Assembly (NCBI GenBank): GCA_964412235.1 | Contig: CAYPNT010000007.1 | Coordinates: 1-58,352 of the forward strand | DNA: 58,352 bases | Direction of reading: 5' to 3' | Source of the DNA: JAYZQT01 sp964412235 | GTDB taxonomy: Bacteria; Pseudomonadota; Alphaproteobacteria; MPNO01; UBA830 | Notes under the pieces: model-generated | Database searches by the model: none | Seen by the model: the letters and a program-made list of their open reading frames with translations, nothing else | Told to the model about the DNA's origin: nothing | Part shown: positions 34,976 through 43,466 of the stretch, piece by piece | Layout of the letters: every line of letters starts with the position of its first letter | Position numbering within the stretch: position 1 is the first letter of the stretch | Made by a program: the position numbers and the translations under genes

Positions 34976-36802
34976 ATGAAAGAACAAACTCAAAACTATA
35001 CTCACCACGAAACGCCACTTAATTTATCGGCAAATATACTAAAACCCGAATACGTCTCTGACGTTATTGCTGACACATTACAGAAAATGGATTTCGGCTA
35101 TGTATTCCTGCTACCAGGGGCCAGTTATCGAGGTCTTCACGATTCCCTCGTAAATTTCAATCGGAATATTGACCCACAGATAATTCTTTGTACCAGCGAA
35201 TTATCCGCGGCATCAATGGCTCATGGGTACGCTAAAGCAACCGGAAAACCATCACTGTGCATTTTGCACGATTTAGTGGGTGTGATGAACGGTTCGATGG
35301 GATTGTATAACGCGTATTGCGATCGAGCTCCTGTGGTGTTTTTGGGAGGCGCTGGTCCGCTCGACCCGGACAAAAGGCGTTTTATAGAATGGAATCACTC
35401 CGCAAGCACCCAAGCCGATATCATCAAGAATTGGGTTAAATGGACCGACGAACCGCCCACCCCAAATGCCACGTTGAAGTCAATCGTGCGCGGCAAGGGT
35501 ATTGCGGCAACCCCTCCTTCCGGTCCGGTTTATATTTCCATTGACACTCACATTCAGGAACTCCCTATCAACGATGAACTAGAACCTCTAGATCCTAAAT
35601 TGTCTCGATATCAGCCACCTCCCCCCATGGCACCAAACACTGAAACTTTAGCCAGGGTTGCAGAGATGATAGTAAATGCTGAATTTCCGTTGCTTGTGGG
35701 CGGACGTTTTGGCATTTACGAAAGAGTAAGAGAACCGCTCATAAACCTTTTGAACGAAACCGGCGCAGGCGCTATCAACGATCGTGGGGTTTATTGCTGG
35801 CCTAGTTCTCACCCACAAAACCTTTCTGGTGATGCAGATGCAATCCGAGACGCTGACGTGATCCTTTGCCTCGATCCCATTGATATAAATAATATTATGG
35901 GAACCTATGCTGTACGAAGACGATCCGACTTACTAGAGACACGGACAAAGGAGCCACCACAGATCATAGATATGTCATTAAACGCAATCGACAATAATTC
36001 ATGGACCGCCTTTGGGGGGCCAACCCCTCCTGTAGATCTGCAACTTGTATGCGAGCCCGAACATGGGCTGGACTGTCTACTCTCAGCCGTTCGCAACGTT
36101 ATTAAACAAAACGATACAAACCTAACCCGAATAAAAAAGAGAAAAAATGATATTGCCCAGCGCCATGAGCGCCTTCGCAAGAAACAATGGGAAGCAGCCC
36201 AAAAAGGTTGGAACTCAACACCCCTAAAAGTTGAACGAATGATCCATGAAGTCTACCAGGCGGTGAAGGATAAGCCTTGGACCCTGACCGCCGCCAATCA
36301 CCGTAGTTTTAATGAAGTAGTATGGAATTTTCCCGGTGCTGGCGCCTATCTGGGAACCGACGGAGGTGGCGGTGTTGGGTACAATGCTTCGGCTGCAATC
36401 GGCGCCGCACTTGCCCTCCGAGAACAGGGTCGTTTTTGCATCTCTCTGGGCGGTGATGGGGACTATCTCATGGCACCTGGTTGTATTTGGTCGGCCGTCC
36501 ATTATCGAATACCGATGCTCCATATAATCAACAACAACTCGACCTGGGGTAATGACGAAGTTCACCAAATCGAAGTTGCGCACAACCGAAAAAGGCCTAA
36601 GGAAAACGCCTGGATAGGGCAACAAATGAAGGATCCAATTATCAATTTTGCCGAAGTCGCAAGAGGATTTGGTGCGTGGGCAGAAGGTCCCGCGGAGACG
36701 CCGGAACAACTTCAAGAACTATTACGACAGGCGGTGGTAGAGGTCCAAAAGGGCAAGGTTGCCGTTGTCGATGTTACAACGTCACTTGGAACAACATCAT
36801 AA
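34976..36802 (+). CDS. thiamine-diphosphate-dependent decarboxylase-like enzyme
   Basis: A 608-residue protein of the acetolactate synthase/benzoylformate decarboxylase superfamily. The PYR domain has the activating glutamate E75 in CTSELSAASMAHGYAKATGKPS. A central domain (about 210-390) follows, then the PP domain with the ThDP-Mg motif GGDGDYLM...HIINNNSTW (about 490-520). The central FAD-binding pattern of true acetolactate synthases is not obvious. Context beside UbiD decarboxylases and LysR suggests decarboxylation or carboligation of an alpha-keto acid. Its 3' end overlaps the convergent ArsC-like gene by 6 nt. Confidence 0.86.
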   Translation: MKEQTQNYTHHETPLNLSANILKPEYVSDVIADTLQKMDFGYVFLLPGASYRGLHDSLVNFNRNIDPQIILCTSELSAASMAHGYAKATGKPSLCILHDLVGVMNGSMGLYNAYCDRAPVVFLGGAGPLDPDKRRFIEWNHSASTQADIIKNWVKWTDEPPTPNATLKSIVRGKGIAATPPSGPVYISIDTHIQELPINDELEPLDPKLSRYQPPPPMAPNTETLARVAEMIVNAEFPLLVGGRFGIYERVREPLINLLNETGAGAINDRGVYCWPSSHPQNLSGDADAIRDADVILCLDPIDINNIMGTYAVRRRSDLLETRTKEPPQIIDMSLNAIDNNSWTAFGGPTPPVDLQLVCEPEHGLDCLLSAVRNVIKQNDTNLTRIKKRKNDIAQRHERLRKKQWEAAQKGWNSTPLKVERMIHEVYQAVKDKPWTLTAANHRSFNEVVWNFPGAGAYLGTDGGGGVGYNASAAIGAALALREQGRFCISLGGDGDYLMAPGCIWSAVHYRIPMLHIINNNSTWGNDEVHQIEVAHNRKRPKENAWIGQQMKDPIINFAEVARGFGAWAEGPAETPEQLQELLRQAVVEVQKGKVAVVDVTTSLGTTS

Positions 36803-37174
36803 CAGCGTACTTTCCAGCTCCTCCAACTCCCTGGCAGAAAAACCAATAAGTACCTTATTGGACATTTTGAAAACCGGCCTTTTTACCAGTGTTGGATTCG
36901 ACAACATCAATTCCTGGGCGTTAGTCGCATTTATACTCTCTTTTTCGGCATCACTAAGCCTTCGCCAAGTTGTGCCGCGTTTATTAAGTATTTTTCCCCA
37001 ACCTACGTGTTTACAAAAGTCCTGCAATAACGGTTTTGATAACCCATCTACCCTAAAGTCATGAAACGAGTGTTGGATACCCATATCACGAAGCCATTTC
37101 AGGGCTCGCCTGCATTGGTCGCAATTTTTAATTCCGTAAACTGTGATCACATCAATTCTCTGAGACTGTTTCAT
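36797..37174 (-). CDS. ArsC/Spx-family reductase-like protein
   Basis: A 125-residue thioredoxin-fold protein. TVYGIKNCDQCRRALKWLRDMG carries the N-terminal CxxC (C19/C22 region), and KRPVFKMSNKVLIGFSARE resembles the substrate-binding loop of the YffB/ArsC group. It may be a glutathione-linked thiol reductase rather than a true arsenate reductase, since no ars genes are near. The start overlaps the end of the CinA-like gene by 23 nt; a GTG at 37150 just after that stop is an alternative. Confidence 0.85.
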   Translation of the reverse strand: MKQSQRIDVITVYGIKNCDQCRRALKWLRDMGIQHSFHDFRVDGLSKPLLQDFCKHVGWGKILNKRGTTWRRLSDAEKESINATNAQELMLSNPTLVKRPVFKMSNKVLIGFSARELEELESTLL

Positions 37175-37634
37175 ACAATAAATTTAATGCCGATTTACAA
37201 AATTCCCACATGTTTGCTTCACGGTCACTATCACTAGTTTGGATCACACACGTGGCAGTGACCGGACCAGAAACTGCGATTGCTGCATATCCGGCAGGAT
37301 CCCCATAACGGTTACCACTTGGTCCGGCCGCACCGGATTCGCCAACCGCCCAATCAGCACCGACAATTTCCCTCATAGTTGAAGCGGTGAGGAGGGCGTA
37401 TTCTTCCGTGGAACCACGCATTTTTACCTTAGTGTCACCAAATCGTAGCAATCCGCGCCGAGCAGATCGCGTGTAGACTGAAGCTCCACCGAGATAGTAC
37501 GCGGAAGCACCCGAAACAGACAGAAGTGAAGCCGAAATAAGGCCACCGGCCGCTGACTCCGAAACCGCGACTGTTTCGCCACGTTCTTTTAGAAGTTCTC
37601 CAACTTGGCGTCCCATATTGACTAGTGAAGTCAT
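37152..37634 (-). CDS. CinA C-terminal domain protein (nicotinamide-nucleotide amidase type)
   Basis: A 160-residue stand-alone CinA-C/PncC domain. Family enzymes deamidate NMN to nicotinate mononucleotide in NAD recycling. Typical segments: TVAVSESAAGGLISASLLSVSGASAYYLGGASVYTRSARRGLL and WAVGESGAAGPSGNRYGDPAGYAAIAV. Length matches PncC. ATG 37634 with GGAG 6 nt upstream. It lies about 8 kb from the nadC-like gene and shares the NAMN product node with it by family chemistry; whether this is meaningful is unknown. Confidence 0.9.
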   Translation of the reverse strand: MTSLVNMGRQVGELLKERGETVAVSESAAGGLISASLLSVSGASAYYLGGASVYTRSARRGLLRFGDTKVKMRGSTEEYALLTASTMREIVGADWAVGESGAAGPSGNRYGDPAGYAAIAVSGPVTATCVIQTSDSDREANMWEFCKSALNLLYETVSEN

Positions 37635-37697
37635 ACTTATCTCCGTTTGTTGTCATAACTATGCAAGATGATGTGATCGTATATCTCAACTTATTTC

Positions 37698-38339
37698 CTA
37701 GTGTTCGGGATAGATTTCGATCTTTACCGTTGTGCAATTGTATGCATTGCATGGGGCAAGAACATCCATTGGACAGTTAGATAAACCAACAAGCAAAGGC
37801 ATCATCGCCTTAAACTCAATATAATCGCCAGGCTTGGATACCGGATAATCGATAATCCATCGACGCTGGGCACAGTCGTGATGGTAGTTCATAAATAGAT
37901 CCATCGTATCCGGTATTTCCTCAAACCCAATCCCGTAGGGTTCAACAGCTGCCGCGATTATTTCGTGGCAACCATCTTGTGACTCCACCCCGTGGCTTTC
38001 GTAGAGAAACCGATTGCACATTCTGTTGTGAACATCATGAACTCCTTTAACTTCTGGAGTATCTTCGGTAATCGTCATCATGGGACGGCAAGTGGTGGAC
38101 ATAAGAGTATCTCCCACGGTCAGGGTGTCACGCGGCACATACTCAGCACCAGGTTTGGGAATATAACGAGTGCGAGAATAGGATGTAGACAGTTTCTCTT
38201 TTATATTGTCTTTGTTGAACAAGGCCATATCAACGACCTGTTGCCCTTCGACATCGATTACTCTGAGACGCTGGCCCGCCTCAAGTTCTAGGGCCGTACC
38301 AGACTTTGGCGCAAGTATTTGTTCAAAGATGGCATCCAT
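37698..38339 (-). CDS. DUF1989 (urea carboxylase-associated family) protein
   Basis: A 213-residue protein of the DUF1989 family, named for genes beside urea carboxylase; the biochemical role is not settled. The match includes LEAGQRLRVIDVEGQQVVDMALFN, the LSTSYSRTRY region, DVHNRMCNRFLYE and the C-terminal DVLAPCNAYNCTTVKIEIYPEH, whose conserved Cys/His residues could bind metal. No urea carboxylase genes are present. Alone on its strand between the CinA-like gene and the broken cupin. Confidence 0.85.
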   Translation of the reverse strand: MDAIFEQILAPKSGTALELEAGQRLRVIDVEGQQVVDMALFNKDNIKEKLSTSYSRTRYIPKPGAEYVPRDTLTVGDTLMSTTCRPMMTITEDTPEVKGVHDVHNRMCNRFLYESHGVESQDGCHEIIAAAVEPYGIGFEEIPDTMDLFMNYHHDCAQRRWIIDYPVSKPGDYIEFKAMMPLLVGLSNCPMDVLAPCNAYNCTTVKIEIYPEH

Positions 38340-38628
38340 CAGGGAATCCTCTCTATAAATTCGAGTCTGCGACAGTTTATCGTCTCATTGGGGTCTTCAA
38401 AACCCACCACAGCAAGATGGTTAAGTTTCTATGCTCAACCCTAACCCGTTCGGTATCACTCGTTTATTGGACTTGTGCCTCCTCGGGATGATTTCTTGAT
38501 CCCCGAAATGTTGGAATGACAGCATCAGGCAACGTCACTGATCCCATTTATTGTTATTTTCCTTGCTGAGACAAGAGTAACCGGCTTGTAATCAGTTTAG
38601 TTATTGAAACAACGAAAGGAGTATTTAA

Positions 38629-38994
38629 ATGGTAACTCACACACCTGATAAAACAGCCGACCCTGCCCTCGCTTCACACTATATCAAAAGCGCCGATGTC
38701 GCTTAGTAACCAATGTCCGGTTTTGAAGGTGTAGAAATGAAGGTGCTATACGAAAACAAACATACAGGTCTGTTTACGGGATTGTTCCGACTTGCCCCCG
38801 GCGCAATCATTCCCCTTCATGAGCACACTGACATTGAACAGACGTTCGTCTTGAATGGTACCTTTCAAGAGGAAGATGGCGTTGCGCAAGCAGGGGATTT
38901 CATATAGCGACCAGCGGGTAATCTCCACACAAAACATTCGCCAGACGGGTGTACTTTTCTGGCTATTTTTCTAAAACCAAATATATTCTTGTAG
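38629..38994 (+). pseudogene. cupin-domain protein interrupted by three in-frame stops
   Basis: One reading frame from ATG 38629 to TAG 38992-38994 encodes a ~121-residue ChrR-type cupin: MKVLYENKHTG, LFRLAPGAIIPLHEHTDIEQTFVLNGTF and RPAGNLHTKHSPDG include the metal-binding HEH and a downstream His. The frame is broken at 38704 (TAG), 38707 (TAA) and 38905 (TAG). The last falls where the family has Trp (GDF-V/I-W-RPAG), so TGG to TAG is likely; the first two could be former TGG and CAA. All are single G:C to A:T changes. The start still has a good ribosome binding site (AAAGGAG, 7 nt), and the rest is conserved, so decay is recent, or the base calls are wrong. Confidence 0.8.
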
Positions 38995-39046
38995 AAAACC
39001 ACACTTGTTAGTTAAGTACCTTTCACCTGGACAAGGTGGATTCGGA

Positions 39047-40033
39047 CTAAAACATTTTCATATCATCAGTTGCAACAAAGTGTGGGACATCTCCTTGCAA
39101 GAATCGCAATACATTTTGTGCGGCTCGACGAACCCCAACCGCGACAGCCCCCTCAGTCATGGCTGAATTGTGAGGAGACGCAATAATATTTGGCAACTCA
39201 AAGAATGGAAATTGAGTTTCGAATTTTCCATGACGGACTGGCTCTATCCACCAAGCCTCCAGACACGCTGTAAAATGTGGATTTTGAACTAGGTGCCGAT
39301 ATAAATCTTCCTCATCAACAACCTCACCGCGGGCCACATTTACCAAGACCGCATCAGACTTCATGAGCGACAATTTTCTTGCATCAATCAATCCATCAGT
39401 ACTTCGTGTCAAGGCTATGGTAATTACCAAGATGTCCGCGTTCGATACCACTCGTTCGGTGTCCGCGAGGGTGCCTATAAAACTCACCGGCTCTTGAGTC
39501 TGACCGGAGCGGTTAATCGCTTCAACGTTCATCCCCAGTGCTCGAACTAGACGCCCGACCTCTCGACCGGCAACCCCAAAGCCAAGTATACCACAGGTTC
39601 CGCCCGCTATTTTTTTGGTAGGTACAAATTGATTGAACTCACCTTCCATCATTAAACGGTGTTCAATCGGCAAACGCTTGGAAGCTGCAAGCGCCATAGA
39701 AACTACATGCTCTGCCATTGGTTCTGCGTAGGCTCCCGCGTTATAGGCAACGAGAATATTTGAAGGAATTTTACTCAGTCGCAAATAATCGATACCCGCC
39801 GTTAAACATTGAATTAGTCCACAATTGTTCAACAAAGCGACACCATCTTCTCCCAAGTCCCGCAGGGGATCATACGTTAGCAACGCACGCGCAGCGCGAA
39901 TAGAATCCGGTTTTTGTCCAGCCGAGAGTTCGGGTATAAATTGGACCTTGGCGTCCGACCCTAATGTTTCAAAGATCGCATGACGAATAGGTTCAGGTGG
40001 ATCATGTGTTACAAGTACCAAGGGCGTGGTCAT
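39047..40033 (-). CDS. D-isomer-specific 2-hydroxyacid dehydrogenase
   Basis: A 328-residue NAD(P)-dependent dehydrogenase. GILGFGVAGREVGRL is the GxGxxG cofactor motif, VNVARGEVVDEEDL holds the catalytic Arg region, LEAWWIEP the Glu, and IIASPHNSAMTEGA the catalytic His. Related to D-3-phosphoglycerate dehydrogenase-like enzymes of unknown substrate. Last gene of a minus-strand run: 12 nt after the cyclodeaminase-like gene, which suggests joint action on an amino or keto acid intermediate. Confidence 0.9.
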   Translation of the reverse strand: MTTPLVLVTHDPPEPIRHAIFETLGSDAKVQFIPELSAGQKPDSIRAARALLTYDPLRDLGEDGVALLNNCGLIQCLTAGIDYLRLSKIPSNILVAYNAGAYAEPMAEHVVSMALAASKRLPIEHRLMMEGEFNQFVPTKKIAGGTCGILGFGVAGREVGRLVRALGMNVEAINRSGQTQEPVSFIGTLADTERVVSNADILVITIALTRSTDGLIDARKLSLMKSDAVLVNVARGEVVDEEDLYRHLVQNPHFTACLEAWWIEPVRHGKFETQFPFFELPNIIASPHNSAMTEGAVAVGVRRAAQNVLRFLQGDVPHFVATDDMKMF

Positions 40034-40045
40034 TTGGCCGTCAAC

Positions 40046-41149
40046 TCAGTCCCGGATATCCTGCAAAAACAAACTAGTCGGGACTTCATATCCCTTCCCA
40101 GCCGCACTTGCCTTGCGATAAACTAATCCGCCCACTGAGGCAAACTGTAAACCCTGATAACCCATGTTGTGGTAGTACGTAATCTGCTCATCAGAGGTCC
40201 TGCCATTTTTCGGATCCGCGACTACAGCGCAGTAATCATTATATTCAAGTCGAAAACCTATACTTCCCTCTACCGGCTGAGGAAGCCGTTCCATTTCTTC
40301 TTCGGTTCCGGCAATGTAGGCAATCGGCGAATGTCCCATACCACTTTTTATTCTGTCACTTTCGGGCATTTCCACGCCCGACACCCCCTGGCGCACCTTC
40401 ACATCGAACTTATCTAGCGCGTCTACACTAATTTCCGCAGGGCCCAGATTTGTAACGTGCATCCCGGGCTCTAACCAATTGGCATCGAAAGTTGGCTCCA
40501 TGGAATCTGTTGCGGTTGCCAGGATGTCGGCCCCCGCGACCGCTTCCTCGGCGTTGCCCACCGCAACAATGTTAACGCCTAGTTCAACACCCATTTCCTC
40601 CGCAAAACGTTCGCGGTTCGCTTTCGTTGGACTATAAACTTTGACAGATTCTATATTACGAACCGCACAAAATGCCTGTAGATACGTTCGCGCCATCCCA
40701 CCCGACCCAAGTATACCGACTGCTTTTGCATTTTCCCGTGACAAAAGACGCGCACCAATTCCTGCCCCACCTCCAACCCTCATATGCTGAATCGTTCCAT
40801 CATTTATAATAGCTAGCGGTTCACCATTCTGGGATGAAAACAAAAATACCAATCCGCAGTAGGTCCCGGGTTCAACACAATATTTATCCTCCGTCCAACG
40901 CCCGGAGGTGTCCGTAGGCCAGGAAACAATATCGGACTTCATGCGTATAGAAAAAATCCCATCGTGGACGCCTTCCATAGAACCCCACCGGTAATAAGCA
41001 TCATCACGTTCACACGGCGCATACATATCTAGCCGCGGCCGCTGAGCTGCCTTTCCCGAGGGTATATCCCTAAAAGCCGTTTCCTGAGCATCGATACACT
41101 CACGCATGCTCAGTAACTCGTATACAAGAGAATTATCGATAAACAGCAT
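40046..41149 (-). CDS. ornithine cyclodeaminase/mu-crystallin family protein
   Basis: A 367-residue NAD(P)-dependent enzyme of the OCD/mu-crystallin family (cyclodeaminases, imine reductases, alanine dehydrogenases). The Rossmann motif is GILGSGGMARTYLQAF (about 145-160), preceded by IINDGTIQHMRVGGGAGIGARLLS, typical of the family. Start ATG 41149 with AAGGA upstream. It lies 12 nt from both neighbours in a tight operon with the Pht5-like and 2-hydroxyacid dehydrogenase genes. The specific substrate cannot be named. Confidence 0.88.
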   Translation of the reverse strand: MLFIDNSLVYELLSMRECIDAQETAFRDIPSGKAAQRPRLDMYAPCERDDAYYRWGSMEGVHDGIFSIRMKSDIVSWPTDTSGRWTEDKYCVEPGTYCGLVFLFSSQNGEPLAIINDGTIQHMRVGGGAGIGARLLSRENAKAVGILGSGGMARTYLQAFCAVRNIESVKVYSPTKANRERFAEEMGVELGVNIVAVGNAEEAVAGADILATATDSMEPTFDANWLEPGMHVTNLGPAEISVDALDKFDVKVRQGVSGVEMPESDRIKSGMGHSPIAYIAGTEEEMERLPQPVEGSIGFRLEYNDYCAVVADPKNGRTSDEQITYYHNMGYQGLQFASVGGLVYRKASAAGKGYEVPTSLFLQDIRD

Positions 41150-41161
41150 TTCCGATCCTTT

Positions 41162-42151
41162 TTATACCCGAAACTCAGATTGTACCTCTTGGGGAAAGAG
41201 TTCCTCCACAGCCACCTTCCGCTGACAAACCCCTTGTTCAAAGCCATACTGGAGAAACGCATCTAAGGTTGTTCGGTTTTCCTCAAGTCCATAAGGAAAA
41301 AAATCATCACCAAACAAAGAACGGGCTTTTTTTGCGCCCTCATAACACCAGGCATACGGCACTCGAGTAGCGGTCATTTCTTGTACTCGAAATAACGCGC
41401 GATTTTTTGCCTCGGTAAAAGCTTTTAAAAGGTTCTTCGCAATCCATCGATTTTTCCTAAACACATCTCCTCTTAGGGCTATTACGTGCATGATCGGAAA
41501 AATCCCAGTGTCTTTGTAATATTGCTCTTCCACCTTTTGGTAATTTGGGTAAAGGTGAACGATGGTGTCCTCACCCAATTCTACGGGAGCAGGCGGATGA
41601 GCAGACATCACGCAATCTATCTCCCCGTCCAATAACATTTTAGTCAAAGATTTGTCGGGTTTTGCCGTATATGAGACACCTTCAGGTAGGTTTAGTTTAA
41701 CCTTTTCTTGCCGACCTGAATCATTAACACCGGCCTGAATCCACTGGATTTCCCTTAATGGAATACCGATGTCGTGAACTAGCCACCCCCTGGTGTAGAT
41801 TGACGCTGTCTGAGCCCACTCGGGTATACCCACTTTTTTTCCTCTGAGATCAGTCGCATTACAGATCCCGCTATCAGGCAAAACAAAAAGCGAGGACTGG
41901 CGAAAAACACGTGAAGGAAAAACTGGTATCGCAGTTATAGTATCGTCATCCTGAGATTTTAAAGCGATGTATTTTCCAAAAGACATCTCTGACACATCCC
42001 ATTCACGGAATTTGATGAAACGATAAAATGTTTCCTCTATCTGCAAATTAAGATAACGGAGGTTTATGCCTTCGGCATTGATATCGCCCCGCGTCAGGTC
42101 TCTTGTATGTTCGTAGTCACTTCCCGCATATGTAAGTGTTAACTTGGACAT
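41162..42151 (-). CDS. Pht5-like / substrate-binding-fold protein (4,5-dihydroxyphthalate decarboxylase homologue)
   Basis: About 329 residues with a periplasmic-binding-protein-like fold. The N-terminus KLTLTYAGSDYEHTRDLTRGDI and DLRGKKVGIPEWAQTASIYTRGWL match the family annotated as 4,5-dihydroxyphthalate decarboxylase (Pht5) or ABC substrate-binding protein. There is no signal peptide, so it is probably cytoplasmic and enzymatic. ATG 42151 is preferred over the GTG two codons earlier, with AAGGGGG about 6 nt upstream. In operon with the HDO-like, OCD-like and hydroxyacid dehydrogenase genes; no ABC permease or ATPase genes are nearby. Confidence 0.8.
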   Translation of the reverse strand: MSKLTLTYAGSDYEHTRDLTRGDINAEGINLRYLNLQIEETFYRFIKFREWDVSEMSFGKYIALKSQDDDTITAIPVFPSRVFRQSSLFVLPDSGICNATDLRGKKVGIPEWAQTASIYTRGWLVHDIGIPLREIQWIQAGVNDSGRQEKVKLNLPEGVSYTAKPDKSLTKMLLDGEIDCVMSAHPPAPVELGEDTIVHLYPNYQKVEEQYYKDTGIFPIMHVIALRGDVFRKNRWIAKNLLKAFTEAKNRALFRVQEMTATRVPYAWCYEGAKKARSLFGDDFFPYGLEENRTTLDAFLQYGFEQGVCQRKVAVEELFPQEVQSEFRV

Positions 42152-42216
42152 AGGCACCCCCTTGGGTCCGATAAACTTCCGACCGATAAAACGATACTCT
42201 CGACACCATTAACAAG

Positions 42217-42963
42217 TTAGACCACTTTTTGGCGCCAACTCATCTTCTTATCAAGTTGATCACCGGCATCGGCTATTCCGTCCAGGTAGTGGTGCCAGAC
42301 AATTAGGTTCTCTTCACATGCATCTATCACCTCATCTTCCATCCTTAGTTTACTGGCATGTTTCGCAACGGTGTTCCAGCCAAGATTGGAGTGTTTGATA
42401 TCGGCCTCTGAATGCATTCCAAAAAATAATTTTTGGTCTTCATTTAGGTTGAACAATTTACCCCATCGTCTGTTTTCGTTTCCAAACCAACCTTTCTTTC
42501 GTATTTCGCCCCTACCGTACCCAGGGACGTTCGAACGTTCGGCACATGTATTTGCCATCAGACCTAATAGCCAATGTCGGTTAGTCATCAAGCCATCCCA
42601 AGCCCTCCACGCGAGACGTGTTGAGGGAAGGAGCTTTGCCTTCCGAATGTTTGCACGCTTCATCCCACAATCCACGCCTAAATCTTCGAGCACCTTCCAA
42701 TGCGGCCGACCATCCCCATGATCTGTATCAGAAACAATCTCCTCGACACATGCTTCTAATATTCCGAGCTTCACATCCCATTCCGGACAGTTTGTGGCCA
42801 CCCTTAGTTTAAGGACAGAATTTCGCTGCATGGTATTTTGTCTATGTTGCATCACAAACATATATGCGCGTCCCTTCGTCATAGGCTCGTTCATAATGCG
42901 TGACTGCTTTGAATAGGTGTCGACTACCTTATCTAGACCAGCGATAGCTGTTTTGGCACTCAT
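42217..42963 (-). CDS. heme-oxygenase-like (TenA/PqqC-fold) diiron oxidase candidate
   Basis: A 248-residue all-helical protein resembling the PqqC/TenA-like or heme-oxygenase-like diiron oxidase (HDO) group. Candidate ligands: E70/E74/E75 with H82 in EACVEEIVSDTDHGDG, E142 in AERSN, and H184, D188, H191 in MHSEADIKHSNLGW. HDO enzymes catalyse varied oxidations such as chain fragmentation and N-oxygenation. ATG 42963 has AAAGGA about 10 nt upstream. It heads a four-gene minus-strand operon. The 5' end and its leader are repeated on the far side of the N run, so nothing of the gene seems missing. The family call is good; reaction unknown. Confidence 0.75.
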   Translation of the reverse strand: MSAKTAIAGLDKVVDTYSKQSRIMNEPMTKGRAYMFVMQHRQNTMQRNSVLKLRVATNCPEWDVKLGILEACVEEIVSDTDHGDGRPHWKVLEDLGVDCGMKRANIRKAKLLPSTRLAWRAWDGLMTNRHWLLGLMANTCAERSNVPGYGRGEIRKKGWFGNENRRWGKLFNLNEDQKLFFGMHSEADIKHSNLGWNTVAKHASKLRMEDEVIDACEENLIVWHHYLDGIADAGDQLDKKMSWRQKVV

Positions 42964-43139
42964 TTAGGGTTGTCCTTTCTTGATNNNNNNNNNNNNNNNN
43001 NNNNNNNNNNNNNNNNNNNNNNNNNNNNNNNNNNNNNNNNNNNNNNNNNNNNNNNNNNNNNNNNNNNNNNNNNNNNNNNNNNNNTATCTAGACCAGCGAT
43101 AGCTGTTTTGGCACTCATTTAGGGTTGTCCTTTCTTGAT
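42930..43139. repeat. 55-bp identical sequence on both sides of the N run
   Basis: Bases 42930-42984 and 43085-43139 are identical (the first codons and leader of the HDO-like gene on the minus strand). The repeat ends exactly at the N boundaries, the pattern of a contig overlap at a k-mer length of 55 rather than a biological duplication. Confidence 0.9.
42985..43084. other. assembly gap of 100 N
   Basis: One hundred N between two identical 55-base stretches (42930-42984 and 43085-43139). The gap probably marks contigs that in fact overlap by 55 bases. If so, the real sequence joins 42984 directly to base 43140. Confidence 0.9.
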
Positions 43140-43466
43140 AATAGAGCTCATTATAGAAGTGCTGACACTAACGCTCAAAAAGCTTTCCAACAAATCTAAC
43201 ATTCGTTTTTAGTATCCGACTAATAAACCGCAGGCAAATCAAATGTTTAACAACTCTTTGCCACTTCAGTCTCTGCACTCCAGGATTACACGATCAATGA
43301 CCACCCGAACGTCCCGCAATGCATTATTTTTGCTGTGTAAGGAAGAATAAGAAAATTTTGTATGCGATCGATACGAGGCCTTATATCAACTGTTTAATAT
43401 AGAACCGTTACGGAATAAAAGTTGTAACTCTTTAGTCATAGACTAATATCTAATCCGCCCACTTAT
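43140..43466. other. intergenic region upstream of the HDO-like operon
   Basis: 327 bases between the leader of the HDO-like gene and the end of the TauD-type gene, both minus strand. It should hold the promoter of the HDO operon and any end signal of the dioxygenase. A small TAGTC-ATA-GACTA dyad occurs near 43435-43447. No gene, strong hairpin or RNA was recognised. Confidence 0.4.

Noticed and set aside
36224..36715. 163-codon minus-strand frame inside the ThDP enzyme gene
   Set aside because: Antisense to strongly conserved ThDP motifs; no homology pattern of its own.
36797..37174. Arsenate resistance gene arsC
   Set aside because: Only the general ArsC/Spx fold is supported; there are no arsR, arsB or acr3 genes nearby.
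38629..38994. Stop-codon reassignment or selenocysteine/pyrrolysine-type recoding in the cupin gene
   Set aside because: Stops are TAG and TAA, both used as ordinary terminators of other genes here, and no recoding element was seen; pseudogenisation is simpler.
41162..42151. ABC transporter solute-binding protein
   Set aside because: No signal peptide or lipobox, and no permease or ATPase genes beside it; a Pht5-like cytoplasmic protein fits better.
42930..43139. Possible biological tandem duplication around the N run
   Set aside because: The copies end exactly at the N borders and are exactly 55 bases; a contig overlap explains this better.
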